Source of the DNA: Halopseudomonas phragmitis | GTDB taxonomy: Bacteria > Pseudomonadota > Gammaproteobacteria > Pseudomonadales > Pseudomonadaceae | Direction of reading: 5' to 3' | Assembly (NCBI RefSeq): GCF_002056295.1 | Contig: NZ_CP020100.1 | Location: forward strand, 2,565,501 to 2,629,500 | DNA length: 64,000 nt | In this document: positions 38,666-46,656 of the stretch, one piece after another | Numbering within the stretch: position 1 is the stretch's first letter | Layout of the letters: each line of letters starts with the position of its first letter | The notes under the pieces: generated by a model | What the model was told of the DNA's origin: nothing | Databases searched by the model: none | The model's input: the letters and a program-made list of their open reading frames with translations, nothing else | Position numbers and translations under genes: made by a program

Positions 38666-40150
38666 ATGAGTATTCATGCCGACCCCAATCTGCGCCCGGA
38701 CTATGATCGGGTGTTACAGGACATCGCCGACTATGTCCTGGATTTTGACTCTCCCTCGCCTGAAGCTCTGGATACCGCCCGTTACTGTCTGATGGACAGC
38801 CTGGGGTGTGCACTATTGGCGCTTCGTTTTCCTGAATGCAGCAAGCACTTGGGGCCATTGGTGGAAGGAACCCTGGTGCCGCATGGTGCCCGGGTGCCGG
38901 GCACGGCGTTTCGCCTGGACCCGTTCAAGGCCGCCTGGGATATTGGTTGTCTGGTGCGCTGGCTGGACTACAACGATACCTGGCTGGCGGCCGAGTGGGG
39001 GCACCCGTCCGACAACCTGGGGGCGATCCTGGCGCTTGGCGATTACCTGGCACAGAAAAGTGTGGCCGGCGGTCGAGAGCCATTGCTGATGCGTGACGTG
39101 CTTGAGGCGATGATCATTGCTCATGAGGTCCAGGGCGTGATGGCCTTGGACAACGCCTTTAATCGGGTGGGGCTGGATCATGTCATTCTGGTGAAGCTGG
39201 CTTCGGCGGCAGTCAGTGTTCGCCTGCTTGGCGGCGGGCGTGATGAGCTGTTGTCAGCCCTGTCGCAGGTGTTTGTCGACGGCCAGGCTCTGCGCACCTA
39301 TCGTCATGCGCCCAATGCCGGTAGCCGCAAGTCCTGGGCTGCAGGTGATGCCAGTAGCCGTGGACTGCGTCTGGCGGATATTGCCATGCGCGGTGAAATG
39401 GGGATCCCCGGAGTGCTGACTGCCCCGCAGTGGGGGTTTTATGATGTGTCGTTCAGTCACGTCAGCAAGGACTTGAGCACCAAGCCCGAGGCGCAGCGCC
39501 GATTAAGCCTGGCGCAGGGGTTTGGCTGTTACGTGATGGAGAATGTACTGTTCAAGATCAGTTTTCCCGCTGAATTTCATGCCCAGACCGCTTGTGAGGC
39601 GGCTCTTGGATTGCATTCGCAGGTTTGTGAACGTTTAGCCGAAATCGAGCGGATCGTCATCAGTACCCAGGATTCGGCAATCAGGATAATTTCCAAAACG
39701 GGTCCACTGACCAATCCGGCCGATCGTGATCACTGCCTGCAGTATATGGTTGCGGTGCCGCTGGTCTTTGGTGCGTTGACAGCCGATCACTATGAGGACG
39801 CTTTCCATGCGGCGCACCCGGTTATCGATGAGCTGCGCAGCAAGATGCAGGTAGTTGAGGATCCGCGCTATAGCCGCGAGTATCTGGAGCCTGATAAACG
39901 CTCGATTGCTAATGCGCTGCAGGTGTTCTTCGCTGATGGCTCCTGTACCGAGAAGGTCGAGGTCGAGTACCCGCTCGGGCATCGCCGTCGCCGGGCTGAA
40001 GGCATCCCGCTGCTTATGGAGAAGTTTCAGGTCAATCTGGCGAGCCGCTTTCCGGTGCGCCGCTGTACCGCGATTACCGAGCTGTGTTGCCAGCAGCAGG
40101 CTTTGGAAGATACCCCGGTGCACGAATTCATGGACCTATTCATGCTCTGA
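38666..40150 (+). CDS. prpD: 2-methylcitrate dehydratase PrpD
   Basis: 494 residues; AAGGAG precedes ATG38666. A MmgE/PrpD-family dehydratase, iron-independent, recognised by YVLDFDSPSPEALDTARYCL, FRLDPFKAAWDIGCLVRWLD, WLAAEWGHPSDNLGAILALG and GILTAPQWGFYDVSF-type sequence. It catalyses the same dehydration as AcnD with different stereochemistry, or acts as a methylaconitate hydratase, so the operon carries both versions of this step. Confidence 0.96.
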   Translation: MSIHADPNLRPDYDRVLQDIADYVLDFDSPSPEALDTARYCLMDSLGCALLALRFPECSKHLGPLVEGTLVPHGARVPGTAFRLDPFKAAWDIGCLVRWLDYNDTWLAAEWGHPSDNLGAILALGDYLAQKSVAGGREPLLMRDVLEAMIIAHEVQGVMALDNAFNRVGLDHVILVKLASAAVSVRLLGGGRDELLSALSQVFVDGQALRTYRHAPNAGSRKSWAAGDASSRGLRLADIAMRGEMGIPGVLTAPQWGFYDVSFSHVSKDLSTKPEAQRRLSLAQGFGCYVMENVLFKISFPAEFHAQTACEAALGLHSQVCERLAEIERIVISTQDSAIRIISKTGPLTNPADRDHCLQYMVAVPLVFGALTADHYEDAFHAAHPVIDELRSKMQVVEDPRYSREYLEPDKRSIANALQVFFADGSCTEKVEVEYPLGHRRRRAEGIPLLMEKFQVNLASRFPVRRCTAITELCCQQQALEDTPVHEFMDLFML

Positions 40151-40214
40151 ATGCCTGCGTCGCACTCAACAAAAAACCTCTAGACTGTGGTTTTGATCGA
40201 CTCGGAGGTGCGCA

Positions 40215-41003
40215 ATGAATCTGGATTTGACGGGCCGCAGAGCCCTGGTATGTGGGGCCAGTCAGGGAATCGGTGCTGCTTGCGCCCGGCAGTTGGCTGA
40301 ACAGGGTGCCGAAGTGGTGCTGCTGGCCCGTTCCGTGGAGCGGTTGCGAGCTGTGGCCGATAGCTTGCCGGCGGAGTCTGGGCGTCGCCATAGCGTGATA
40401 GCGGTGGATGCGAGTGACCGGGTGGCGCTGGTTGCTGCAGTTCAGGCTGAACTGGAAGAGGCCGGGCCGTTACACATCTGGGTCAATAATACCGGTGGCC
40501 CGGCACCGGGGCCGGCGCATGCGGCCGAGCCGGAAGCCTATGCGGCGGCTTTTGCTCAGCACCTGGTCAGCGCCCAAGCGCTGCTGCAGGTGTTGTTGCC
40601 TGGGATGCGTGAGGCTGGTTATGGGCGCATCCTCAACGTGTTATCGACCTCGGTCAAGCAGCCTATCGCCAATCTAGGGGTCTCCAACAGTATTCGCGCG
40701 GCCATGGCCAACTGGGCCAAGACGCTGGCCAGTGAGCTGGGGCCGGATGGCGTTACCGTAAATAATGTGCTGCCGGGGTTGACCCGTACTCCGCGTCTGG
40801 AAAGTCTGATCAGCCATCTGGCGCAGGCCGGTGGTAAAACCGAAGAACAGGTGGCTCAGGGGATGCTGGCCGGTATCCCGGTGCGGCGCTTTGCCGAGCC
40901 GGAAGAATTTGCCAGTGCGGTGGGATTTCTTGCTGCGCCGGCTGGTGCCTATATCAACGGTGTCAATTTGCCGGTAGATGGTGGAAGTACCGGCTGCCTG
41001 TGA
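40215..41003 (+). CDS. SDR-family oxidoreductase, atypical active site
   Basis: 262 residues; GGAGGTG precedes ATG40215. The NAD(P) motif is ALVCGASQGIGAACARQLAE, with WVNNTGGPAPGP in place of NNAG, and LNVLSTSVKQPIANLGVSNS where the catalytic Ser-Tyr-Lys should lie. The usual YxxxK is replaced: SNSIRAAMANWAKTLASELG has no Tyr at the expected place and Arg in place of Lys. This subgroup is common near catabolic genes. The substrate is unknown. Confidence 0.85.
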   Translation: MNLDLTGRRALVCGASQGIGAACARQLAEQGAEVVLLARSVERLRAVADSLPAESGRRHSVIAVDASDRVALVAAVQAELEEAGPLHIWVNNTGGPAPGPAHAAEPEAYAAAFAQHLVSAQALLQVLLPGMREAGYGRILNVLSTSVKQPIANLGVSNSIRAAMANWAKTLASELGPDGVTVNNVLPGLTRTPRLESLISHLAQAGGKTEEQVAQGMLAGIPVRRFAEPEEFASAVGFLAAPAGAYINGVNLPVDGGSTGCL

Positions 41004-41006
41004 TCT

Positions 41007-41165
41007 AAGGAACCTCTGAAAAACTACCTGCGTTGGCAATACTGCGTTAAAAACAGCCTCAAAATGCTCATTTACACCGCGTAAACTGCGCTTTTTCGGC
41101 TGTTTTTGCGGGGCCGCCATCGGTATTGTCTTGCCTGCCTCGCCTACGTTTCTCAGAGGTTCCCT
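41007..41165. repeat. MITE-like palindromic element (family C)
   Basis: Ends GGAACCTCTGAAAAAC (41009-41024) and GTTTCTCAGAGGTTCC (41148-41163) are inverted repeats with 15 of 16 matches. The 157-bp interior has no gene but contains AAAAACAGCC and GGCTGTTTTT as a second inverted pair. It sits between the convergent SDR and folD genes. Its ends resemble family B (AGGAAGCTCTGA), so the two may be related. Confidence 0.8.
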
Positions 41166-41193
41166 ACCCAGCGGCAGCCGGTGCTTCCGGTTG

Positions 41194-42048
41194 CTAGCCG
41201 TGCAGATGCTCGCAGGCGTGCAGGGTGTTTTCCAACAGGCAGGCCCGGGTCATCGGACCGACGCCGCCGGGTACCGGGGTGATCCAGCTGGCGCGCTGGG
41301 CGGCGACTTCAAATTCGACGTCGCCACACAGACGGCCATCTTCCATGCGGTTGATCCCGACATCGATGACGATGGCGCCGGGCTTGATCCACTCGCCCTT
41401 GACCAGGCCCGGCTTGCCGGCGGCCACAACTACCAGGTCGGAGCGGCCGACGTGTTCGGCCAGGTTCTTGGTGAAACGGTGGGTGACGGTGGTGGTGCAG
41501 CCGGCCAGCAGCAGCTCCAGTGCCATGGGCCGGCCAACGATGTTGGAAGCGCCGACTACAGTAGCGTCGAGACCATAGGGATCAACGCCGGTGCTACGCA
41601 GCAGGCGAATGATGCCCAGTGGGGTGCAGGGGCGCAGCAGCGGCATGCGCTGGGCCAGACGGCCAATGTTATAGGGATGGAAGCCGTCGACGTCTTTATC
41701 CGGGCGGATCCGCTCGAGCAGCAGCGAGGCGTCCAGATGGGCCGGTAGCGGAAGCTGGACCAGAATGCCGTCGATCTCGGGATCTTCGTTAAGGGTGTCG
41801 ATCAGCCCCAGCAGTTGCTCCTGGGTGGTGTCGGCAGGCAGATCGTGCGAGCGGGAAATGAACCCGACCTCTTCACAGTCCTTGCGTTTGTGGGCGACAT
41901 AGACCTGTGAGGCGGGATCCTGGCCAACCAGGATTACGGCCAGGCCGGGCAGGCGCAGGCCCAGGCGTTGACGTTCAGCGACCTTGTCGGCGATCTCGCG
42001 GCGAAGATTGGCGGCAATCTGTTTGCCGTCGATGAGTTTGGCGTTCAT
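41194..42048 (-). CDS. folD: Methylenetetrahydrofolate dehydrogenase/cyclohydrolase
   Basis: 284 residues from ATG42048 ([20 protein letters not shown]). The catalytic Lys is in [22 protein letters not shown], the NADP loop [20 protein letters not shown], and [13 protein letters not shown] and [11 protein letters not shown] are FolD signatures. It interconverts 5,10-methylene- and 10-formyl-tetrahydrofolate. An in-frame ATG further upstream at 42150 would add 34 unconserved residues. Confidence 0.96.
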   Translation of the reverse strand: MNAKLIDGKQIAANLRREIADKVAERQRLGLRLPGLAVILVGQDPASQVYVAHKRKDCEEVGFISRSHDLPADTTQEQLLGLIDTLNEDPEIDGILVQLPLPAHLDASLLLERIRPDKDVDGFHPYNIGRLAQRMPLLRPCTPLGIIRLLRSTGVDPYGLDATVVGASNIVGRPMALELLLAGCTTTVTHRFTKNLAEHVGRSDLVVVAAGKPGLVKGEWIKPGAIVIDVGINRMEDGRLCGDVEFEVAAQRASWITPVPGGVGPMTRACLLENTLHACEHLHG

Positions 42049-42169
42049 GTGCTTCCTGACGCAGATAAAGAATGGCGGCCATTGTCGCATGGCGGGGGCT
42101 CGGGCAAAAGGGTATGGCGGCTTGCGGTTTAAGCTACTCAAATAATTCAAAAAAATTCATTGTTCGGCG

Positions 42170-42198
42170 TTGACGTGGGGTAGGGGGCTGAGTATGAT
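42170..42198 (+). promoter_or_regulatory. Promoter of the tRNA cluster
   Basis: TTGACG (42170-42175) and TATGAT (42193-42198) are separated by exactly 17 bp, a strong sigma70 promoter. Transcription would start about 120 bases before tRNA-Arg. The following GC-rich GCCCCGC fits the discriminator region of stringently controlled stable RNA promoters. Confidence 0.75.
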
Positions 42199-42324
42199 TC
42201 GCCCCGCTTCACAAACACAGCGACAGCAGTGATTGGAAGGCGACCAGGCTCCCCGGTGCTGCTCGGTAACCCCTTGTAGCCTGAGCATTTTCAGATACCC
42301 TAGGGTATCGGTGATGTGCACAAG

Positions 42325-42401
42325 GCGCCCGTAGCTCAGCTGGATAGAGCATCCGCCTTCTAAGCGGATGGTCGCAGGTTCGAGTCCTGCCGGGCGTGCC
42401 A
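42325..42401 (+). tRNA. tRNA-Arg (anticodon TCT)
   Basis: A 77-base cloverleaf: acceptor GCGCCCG with CGGGCGT, D-arm AGCTCAGCTGGATAGAGC, anticodon loop CTTCTAA (TCT) on stem TCCGC/GCGGA, T loop GGTTCGAGTCC, encoded CCA. It reads AGA and AGG. Confidence 0.96.
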
Positions 42402-42436
42402 CAGCACGATGGGCTGGAAGTTTGAAGCAGGTTAAT

Positions 42437-42513
42437 GGTGGGCGTAGCTCAGTTGGTAGAGCACAGGATTGTGGCTCCTGGTGTCGTGGGTTCGATTCCC
42501 ATCGTCCACCCCA
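42437..42513 (+). tRNA. tRNA-His (anticodon GTG)
   Basis: Acceptor GTGGGCG pairs with CGTCCAC, with the extra 5' G (42437) facing C73 that identifies tRNA-His. D-arm AGCTCAGTTGGTAGAGC, anticodon loop ATTGTGG with GTG, T loop GGTTCGATTCC, encoded CCA. Confidence 0.96.
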
Positions 42514-42565
42514 TTTTTCTTCAAAGGCGCCAGACCCCGGTCTGGCGTCTTTGTTTCAGCGTTTC

Positions 42566-42650
42566 GCGGACGTGGTGAAATTGGTAGACACGCTGGATTT
42601 AGGTTCCAGTGCCGCAAGGTGTGAGAGTTCGAGTCTCTCCGTCCGCACCA
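42566..42650 (+). tRNA. tRNA-Leu (anticodon TAG)
   Basis: An 85-base class II tRNA: acceptor GCGGACG with CGTCCGC, anticodon TAG in loop ATTTAGG, long variable arm TGCCGCAAGGTGT, T loop AGTTCGAGTCT, encoded CCA. The prophage integrase lies immediately beyond, so the 3' end of this gene is the likely attachment site and has been kept intact by the integrated element. Confidence 0.96.
42606..42650 (+). other. Probable attL within the 3' end of tRNA-Leu
   Basis: Tyrosine integrases of P2-like phages commonly recombine in tRNA 3' halves. The tRNA-Leu end is followed within 140 bases by the integrase gene, and all DNA to the right looks phage-derived. The identity segment cannot be set because the matching attR copy lies beyond base 64000. 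Confidence 0.45.
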
Positions 42651-42736
42651 TTTAAGCCCTTGATTTTGCTGGGGTGTGTTTCTGAAAGGCCCTTAAATGG
42701 GAACCTGTTGGGAACATTCTGGGAATATCGGGCATG

Positions 42737-42763
42737 AAAAAACCGCCTCGCGGGCGGTCTTTT
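42737..42763. terminator. Terminator downstream of the integrase
   Basis: An A run, ACCGCC, a short loop, GGCGGT and CTTTT form a hairpin flanked by A and T tracts. It can stop the leftward integrase transcript and the rightward tRNA transcript. Confidence 0.75.
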
Positions 42764-42786
42764 CGTCTTCCTGTCGGCGGTTTCTT

Positions 42787-43956
42787 TCAGCGGCTCAGCG
42801 CCGTTTCAATGATGCTCAACTGGTCGTGTGCGCGCTTCGGTATCCAGGTGCCGTAGTGGCGGTGGATCATGGCGGTTGATGTGTGGCCCATGTACTCAGC
42901 GACCCATTCAACCGGCGCTACGCCGGTGCTCAGGATCTGGCTGGCGAAGGTATGCCGGCAGTTGTTGGGGCTCCGGTACCGGACGCCGACGCTCTCCAGG
43001 TGGCCACGCCACCAGCTTTTCAGCAGCACGTCAGAACTCGACCAGGCCGCCCGGGTGGTGCTCTTGTGGAAGACGAAGCGCAAGCGCTGCACGCGAGTTG
43101 TCCGGTTGTCTCGCTCGGTGACTGGCACCTCGACCGGTGGCAGATCCCTGGTGAACCGGACCTGAGCCAGCAAGGCCTGGTGAGCCGGGCCAAGCAGCTT
43201 GAGTTCCCGGTTAGAGCGTCGGGTCTTGGTGACCTTGTAGTGGCCACGGACCTGGCCGCGCCGGAAGCGGATGATGCCGGCCTCCAGATCAATCACGTCT
43301 TCCCATGCCAGGGATATGGCCTCTGATACACGCGGGCCGGACCAGACCATGAACTGGGCAAGGTTGAGTTCCTGCTCAAAACCCGGGGTAGGGGTCAGAA
43401 TGCGGGTGATCTCGTCCTGGTCGAAAGGGTCCACCTCTTCGGCATCGGGCAGCTTAATGTCGATGCCCAGGGTTGGGTCATGCGACGAACGGTTGCGCGC
43501 CCGGTAGAGGGTGTAGGTTTGGTGCAGGATGTTGAGAATGTCGCGGATGGTCTTGTTGTGCAGCTTAGGCATCAGATCCTTCTGCACCCAGCTCATCACC
43601 TCGATGGTATCGACGCTATCGGCTTGCCGGGCGCCCCACTGGGGGCGAATGTGGTTTTTCACCTTGCTGGCGTAGCCCCGGAAGCCTGACGGCGCCATTT
43701 CGTTGCGCTTGATCTCCAGCAGCAAATCCAGATAGTGGCCGACCGTGCCGGTTTGCACCTTGGGCGAGTGCGGGAAATGCCGGGCGTAGTCGAATGAGCC
43801 CTGCTTGATCTCGAAGGTGATCATGCCCACCAGTCTGTGGGCATTGTCGATATTGTCCTGGGTGGCCTCGCCCGGGATGGGTTCCCGGCACAGCTCCCCC
43901 TGATACCTGAAATAGATCCGGATGCGGTTACCACGCACCTCTACACCGTCTGCCAT
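42787..43956 (-). CDS. int: Tyrosine-type phage integrase
   Basis: 389 residues. The N-terminal Arm-binding region (MADGVEVRGNRIRIYFRYQG) resembles the DUF3596 type; a SAM-like core-binding domain follows (TVGHYLDLLLEIKRNEM). Catalytic residues are Arg in SGPRVSEAISLAWED, Lys in VTKTRRSN, His-x-x-Arg region NNCRHTFASQIL, then His in YMGHTSTAMIHRHYG with the nucleophile Tyr. It catalyses integration and excision at tRNA-Leu. It reads toward the tRNA, like many integrases that lie at attL. Confidence 0.95.
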   Translation of the reverse strand: MADGVEVRGNRIRIYFRYQGELCREPIPGEATQDNIDNAHRLVGMITFEIKQGSFDYARHFPHSPKVQTGTVGHYLDLLLEIKRNEMAPSGFRGYASKVKNHIRPQWGARQADSVDTIEVMSWVQKDLMPKLHNKTIRDILNILHQTYTLYRARNRSSHDPTLGIDIKLPDAEEVDPFDQDEITRILTPTPGFEQELNLAQFMVWSGPRVSEAISLAWEDVIDLEAGIIRFRRGQVRGHYKVTKTRRSNRELKLLGPAHQALLAQVRFTRDLPPVEVPVTERDNRTTRVQRLRFVFHKSTTRAAWSSSDVLLKSWWRGHLESVGVRYRSPNNCRHTFASQILSTGVAPVEWVAEYMGHTSTAMIHRHYGTWIPKRAHDQLSIIETALSR

Positions 43957-44002
43957 TGAGCGTCCCCACGCTGTACTTTGTCCGCCAGTCTAAGTGCCTG
44001 GC

Positions 44003-44027
44003 AAAAAAACGGCCCCAAGCGGGGCCG
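44003..44027 (-). terminator. Terminator of the leftward early operon
   Basis: On the minus strand CGGCCCC, a GCTT loop and GGGGCCG are followed by seven T. It lies between the end of the early genes (44049) and the integrase start (43956), so integrase is probably expressed separately. Confidence 0.9.
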
Positions 44028-44048
44028 AGAATCGAGCCGGCAGGATTC

Positions 44049-44240
44049 TTACTTCATCCACTCGGCCCGGCGGCGCCACTGCCGGCGCATTTCTTCGATC
44101 AGCGCCTCGGCCGCTGCTGAGCCTCGTTTCGAAGTGATCAGCTTTTTCAGCTCATCGATCCTGTCCGGAGTGGTGTAGCCACGCCTGAGCCAGTCGCGGG
44201 CTTCGCACTCGTGACGGTGCCTTGCCTGGTCAGATGACAT
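44049..44240 (-). CDS. Small phage protein, unknown
   Basis: 63 residues, basic (pI high by inspection): MSSDQARHRHECEARDWLRR, then PDRIDELKKLITSKRGSAAA and EALIEEMRRQWRRRAEWMK. Predicted all-helical; a possible nucleic-acid or protein-binding accessory factor. Its start overlaps the frame that the upstream HicA-like gene would have ended in, typical of coupled phage genes. No function recognised. Confidence 0.7.
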   Translation of the reverse strand: MSSDQARHRHECEARDWLRRGYTTPDRIDELKKLITSKRGSAAAEALIEEMRRQWRRRAEWMK

Positions 44241-44483
44241 GACGCTGATCCTCTTGCTGGCTGGCGGTGCGGTCTGCCCGTATCAGCCTGGCCAAGGCGT
44301 TCTGGCGCTGCGCCAGTCGCCGGGAGTGCTGCCAGTGTGTATCAGTGGCCGCCCAGGCTTGATAAACCGAAGGTGACCACCCCGGGTTTTCTCGGCTTGC
44401 CAACCATGTTTCAGGGCATAACTGAGCAGGTAGGACAGGCTCTTGCCGGTGCGTCTGCCTCCAGTGATAAGAACGCGGCTCAT
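44230..44483 (-). pseudogene. HicA-like gene with a one-base frameshift
   Basis: From ATG44483 the frame reads MSRVLITGGRRTGKSLSYLL, then ALKHGWQAEKTRGGHLRFIK and PGRPLIHTGSTPGDWRSA before shifting to RTPWPG and a stop at 44283. The GGHLRF-x-n-STPGDWR pattern is that of phage HicA-like dsRNA-binding-fold proteins, whose next segment would be RQNALARLIRADRTASQQED; exactly that is found in the neighbouring frame, ending at 44230. One missing base (or one sequencing error) near 44305 explains it. The start overlaps the methyltransferase stop (ATGA). The N-terminal GGRRTGKS looks like a P-loop and may be chance or a fusion. Confidence 0.55.
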
Positions 44484-46330
44484 AGCGCTGCCCCCTCACG
44501 GCTCACGCTGACGGCGATGGCCAGCGGCTGGACCCATACCGGCATGCTGCTTAGGACGAAGGTTTCTCCCTGCTCGGAAAGCATCAGGGTACTGAGCATG
44601 ACATCAGCAATGGCCTTGCCGGCCTTCCTTGGCACGGCATTGCCGATACGCTCACGCCAAGCGCTGTCGTTGGTGCCGGTGAGGGTGAATTGCTCGCCAA
44701 CTAGCTGCAGATCCCCGGTTGATTCGCACGGCTGCCAGATATCCTCCGGATCGAACATGCTTTGCAGGGCTGCAAGTTCAAGGGTGGTAAACGGGCGGTG
44801 CCAGGTGTTGTCCATGCTGCGGATGATGCAGGTCAGCCGATCATTTGCTGCCGGCATCCGTGGATCTGCTACCGACCACCGGCCGTTGTCTTGTCTGGCG
44901 CTCGCTGATACTGCGCCGGACTGACCGTTCCAGGGCACAACGCCGTAATGGCCACCGGTCAGGTAGTGGTCGCCCTTGCTGCGCTGCATGCCAGGGCGTG
45001 GGTCTGCGATCGACAGTGCGCCGCTAGCGACCTGCTGGCTTCCAGTGACGGTTCCCGTCGGACCTGCCCAGTTTGCGACATGAAGCTTGCGGCTGCTCGC
45101 CCCCGGGTGCCAGTTGTGATAACGGGGGTCTTGTACAGCAAACGCGCCCTGGCCTGTGGTGCTTCCTGAGATAACCGTGCGCGACACGCAATCCCACTGA
45201 GCGACGTTGTATTTAGCATGCCCGATTCCCGGGTCACGCGGGTCGGCCACGCTGAACGTCCCCTGTCCAGGCGACTTCACGCCTATTACTGCGCCGCTGG
45301 TTTCATCCCAACGTCGAACGCCGTACTGCTGGTACTGCGCAGCACCGACCGGTGCCCGGGGATCCGCAACAGAAAACGCGCCATTCGTGGGGCTGTTGCG
45401 GCCAGCGATGGTGCCGGCGGTGTCTTCCCAGCCATGCACACCCAGATAGCCGGCGCGGTACTCCGGAACGATCACGTAATCGCGCAGGTGGCCATCCTCG
45501 ACCGCCAAACGGTTCAGGCTGCGCCAGTCCTTGCCGGCCTCAACCAGGGCGAGTCTGACCCAAGTCTTCCATTGCAGCGCCGGTACGCGGTGCATAGGGC
45601 CAGCCAGCTCGATATCTCCAGCCAGCGGCATGCGGCCAAGGATTTCGCCAACGCCCTTGAGGCGATGTGTTTGGGGTTGATACAGGAAGGCGGGCACATG
45701 CTCAATGTGACGGGCCACCAGCAAGAAACGCTTGCGGCTCTGTGCCAGGCCGGCGATTTCGCCACAGTCATGCACGGTTTCTGCTACCGCGTAGCCGTAG
45801 AAGTGGAACAACTGATTGATCTGGTCCAGCAGGTGCCGACCACGGCTGGCCAGGCGCGGGACGTTCTCGAACACGATCAGTTTGACCGGGTTGTCCTTCC
45901 AGGCCTCAAGCATCAGCCAGACACAGCGCAGGGTCAGTTCATTCAAGGCCTGGTATTTGGGCGTCAGGCTAAGGCTCTGAGAAAGCAGTCCCGAGGCCCC
46001 TTTGCAGGGGCTGGAAATGAACACGGCGTCCGGGTTTTCGTTGCCTGCTGCGCGGCGCACGTCATCGAGGGTGGCTTCTTTCCAGCCCTCTGGCGGTTCT
46101 TTGCCGTGGAATCTCGCGTATTGGTCGCGGGTGAACAGGTCCAGCAACGTACCTTTGGTGCCGGTGGCCTTCTCAAAGTCAGCCAGGCCAGCCGGGTCGA
46201 TGTCGATGCCGCCCAGGCAACGCCAGTTGCCCTCCATGTTGTTCAGGCGCAAGGCGCTGTCGTTGAAACCGGCCGAGCCTGAGCCCAGGCCACAGCAAAA
46301 GCCAAAGTGGGTGTAGGTGCGCTTGATCAT
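44480..46330 (-). CDS. Phage DNA (cytosine-5) methyltransferase with repeat-containing recognition region
   Basis: 616 residues. Motif I is FGFCCGLGSGSAGF, the catalytic Cys109 is in ISSPCKGAS (SPC in place of PPC), motif VI is VFENVPRL, motif VIII LAQSRKRFLLVA, and motif X RIGNAVPRKAGKAIADV. Between motifs VIII and IX are five repeats of about 40 residues (roughly 294-491), each with a Trp-containing start and ending in ADPR or QDPR. It probably methylates the phage genome against host restriction. No cognate nuclease gene is nearby. The start overlaps the upstream gene by 4 bases. Confidence 0.92.
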   Translation of the reverse strand: MIKRTYTHFGFCCGLGSGSAGFNDSALRLNNMEGNWRCLGGIDIDPAGLADFEKATGTKGTLLDLFTRDQYARFHGKEPPEGWKEATLDDVRRAAGNENPDAVFISSPCKGASGLLSQSLSLTPKYQALNELTLRCVWLMLEAWKDNPVKLIVFENVPRLASRGRHLLDQINQLFHFYGYAVAETVHDCGEIAGLAQSRKRFLLVARHIEHVPAFLYQPQTHRLKGVGEILGRMPLAGDIELAGPMHRVPALQWKTWVRLALVEAGKDWRSLNRLAVEDGHLRDYVIVPEYRAGYLGVHGWEDTAGTIAGRNSPTNGAFSVADPRAPVGAAQYQQYGVRRWDETSGAVIGVKSPGQGTFSVADPRDPGIGHAKYNVAQWDCVSRTVISGSTTGQGAFAVQDPRYHNWHPGASSRKLHVANWAGPTGTVTGSQQVASGALSIADPRPGMQRSKGDHYLTGGHYGVVPWNGQSGAVSASARQDNGRWSVADPRMPAANDRLTCIIRSMDNTWHRPFTTLELAALQSMFDPEDIWQPCESTGDLQLVGEQFTLTGTNDSAWRERIGNAVPRKAGKAIADVMLSTLMLSEQGETFVLSSMPVWVQPLAIAVSVSREGAAL

Positions 46331-46590
46331 TGACCGAGCCCTCCAAGCGCTTTAGTCAATGCGTTTTTCTCACTTGCTGGCGTAAGATTCGATTGATGGA
46401 TCCTGATCTTGTACCCGTTGCGCAAGCAGACAGTGGCCACAGGACCATTCATTGATACGACCTTGGCCTCCCTGACACTGATGCTGGTTGTCCGACTGTT
46501 CGAGCGAACGACACAGAAAGTCACCTTATCGCCGGGTTTGAAAGTGGTTGTGGTAGCCTTGCTGGTACCGCTGTTGGGTTGTACTTGCAT
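46327..46590 (-). CDS. Small phage protein with SH3/KOW-like features
   Basis: 87 residues: FKPGDKVTFCVVRSNSRTTS, then SVREAKVVSMNGPVATVCLR and NGYKIRIHQSNLTPASEKNA. The alternation of short beta strands with FKPGDKV resembles small beta-barrel (SH3/KOW-like) proteins; function unknown. It has a ribosome site (GAAAGGTTAGCACC before the ATG) nearly the same as those of the genes at 47019 and 47354, and is coupled to the methyltransferase. Confidence 0.7.
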   Translation of the reverse strand: MQVQPNSGTSKATTTTFKPGDKVTFCVVRSNSRTTSISVREAKVVSMNGPVATVCLRNGYKIRIHQSNLTPASEKNALTKALGGLGQ

Positions 46591-46656
46591 GGTGCTAACC
46601 TTTCGGTGGTATTGGCCCCGGTGAGTTGCCGCTCATCGGGGCTTTCTGTTTGGGGC

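Noticed and set aside
42157..42402. Minus-strand frame of 81 codons across the tRNA-Arg leader
   Set aside because: It overlaps the tRNA and its promoter; the apparent protein (ARPAGLEPATIRLEGGCSIQ) is the well-known spurious translation of tRNA antisense.
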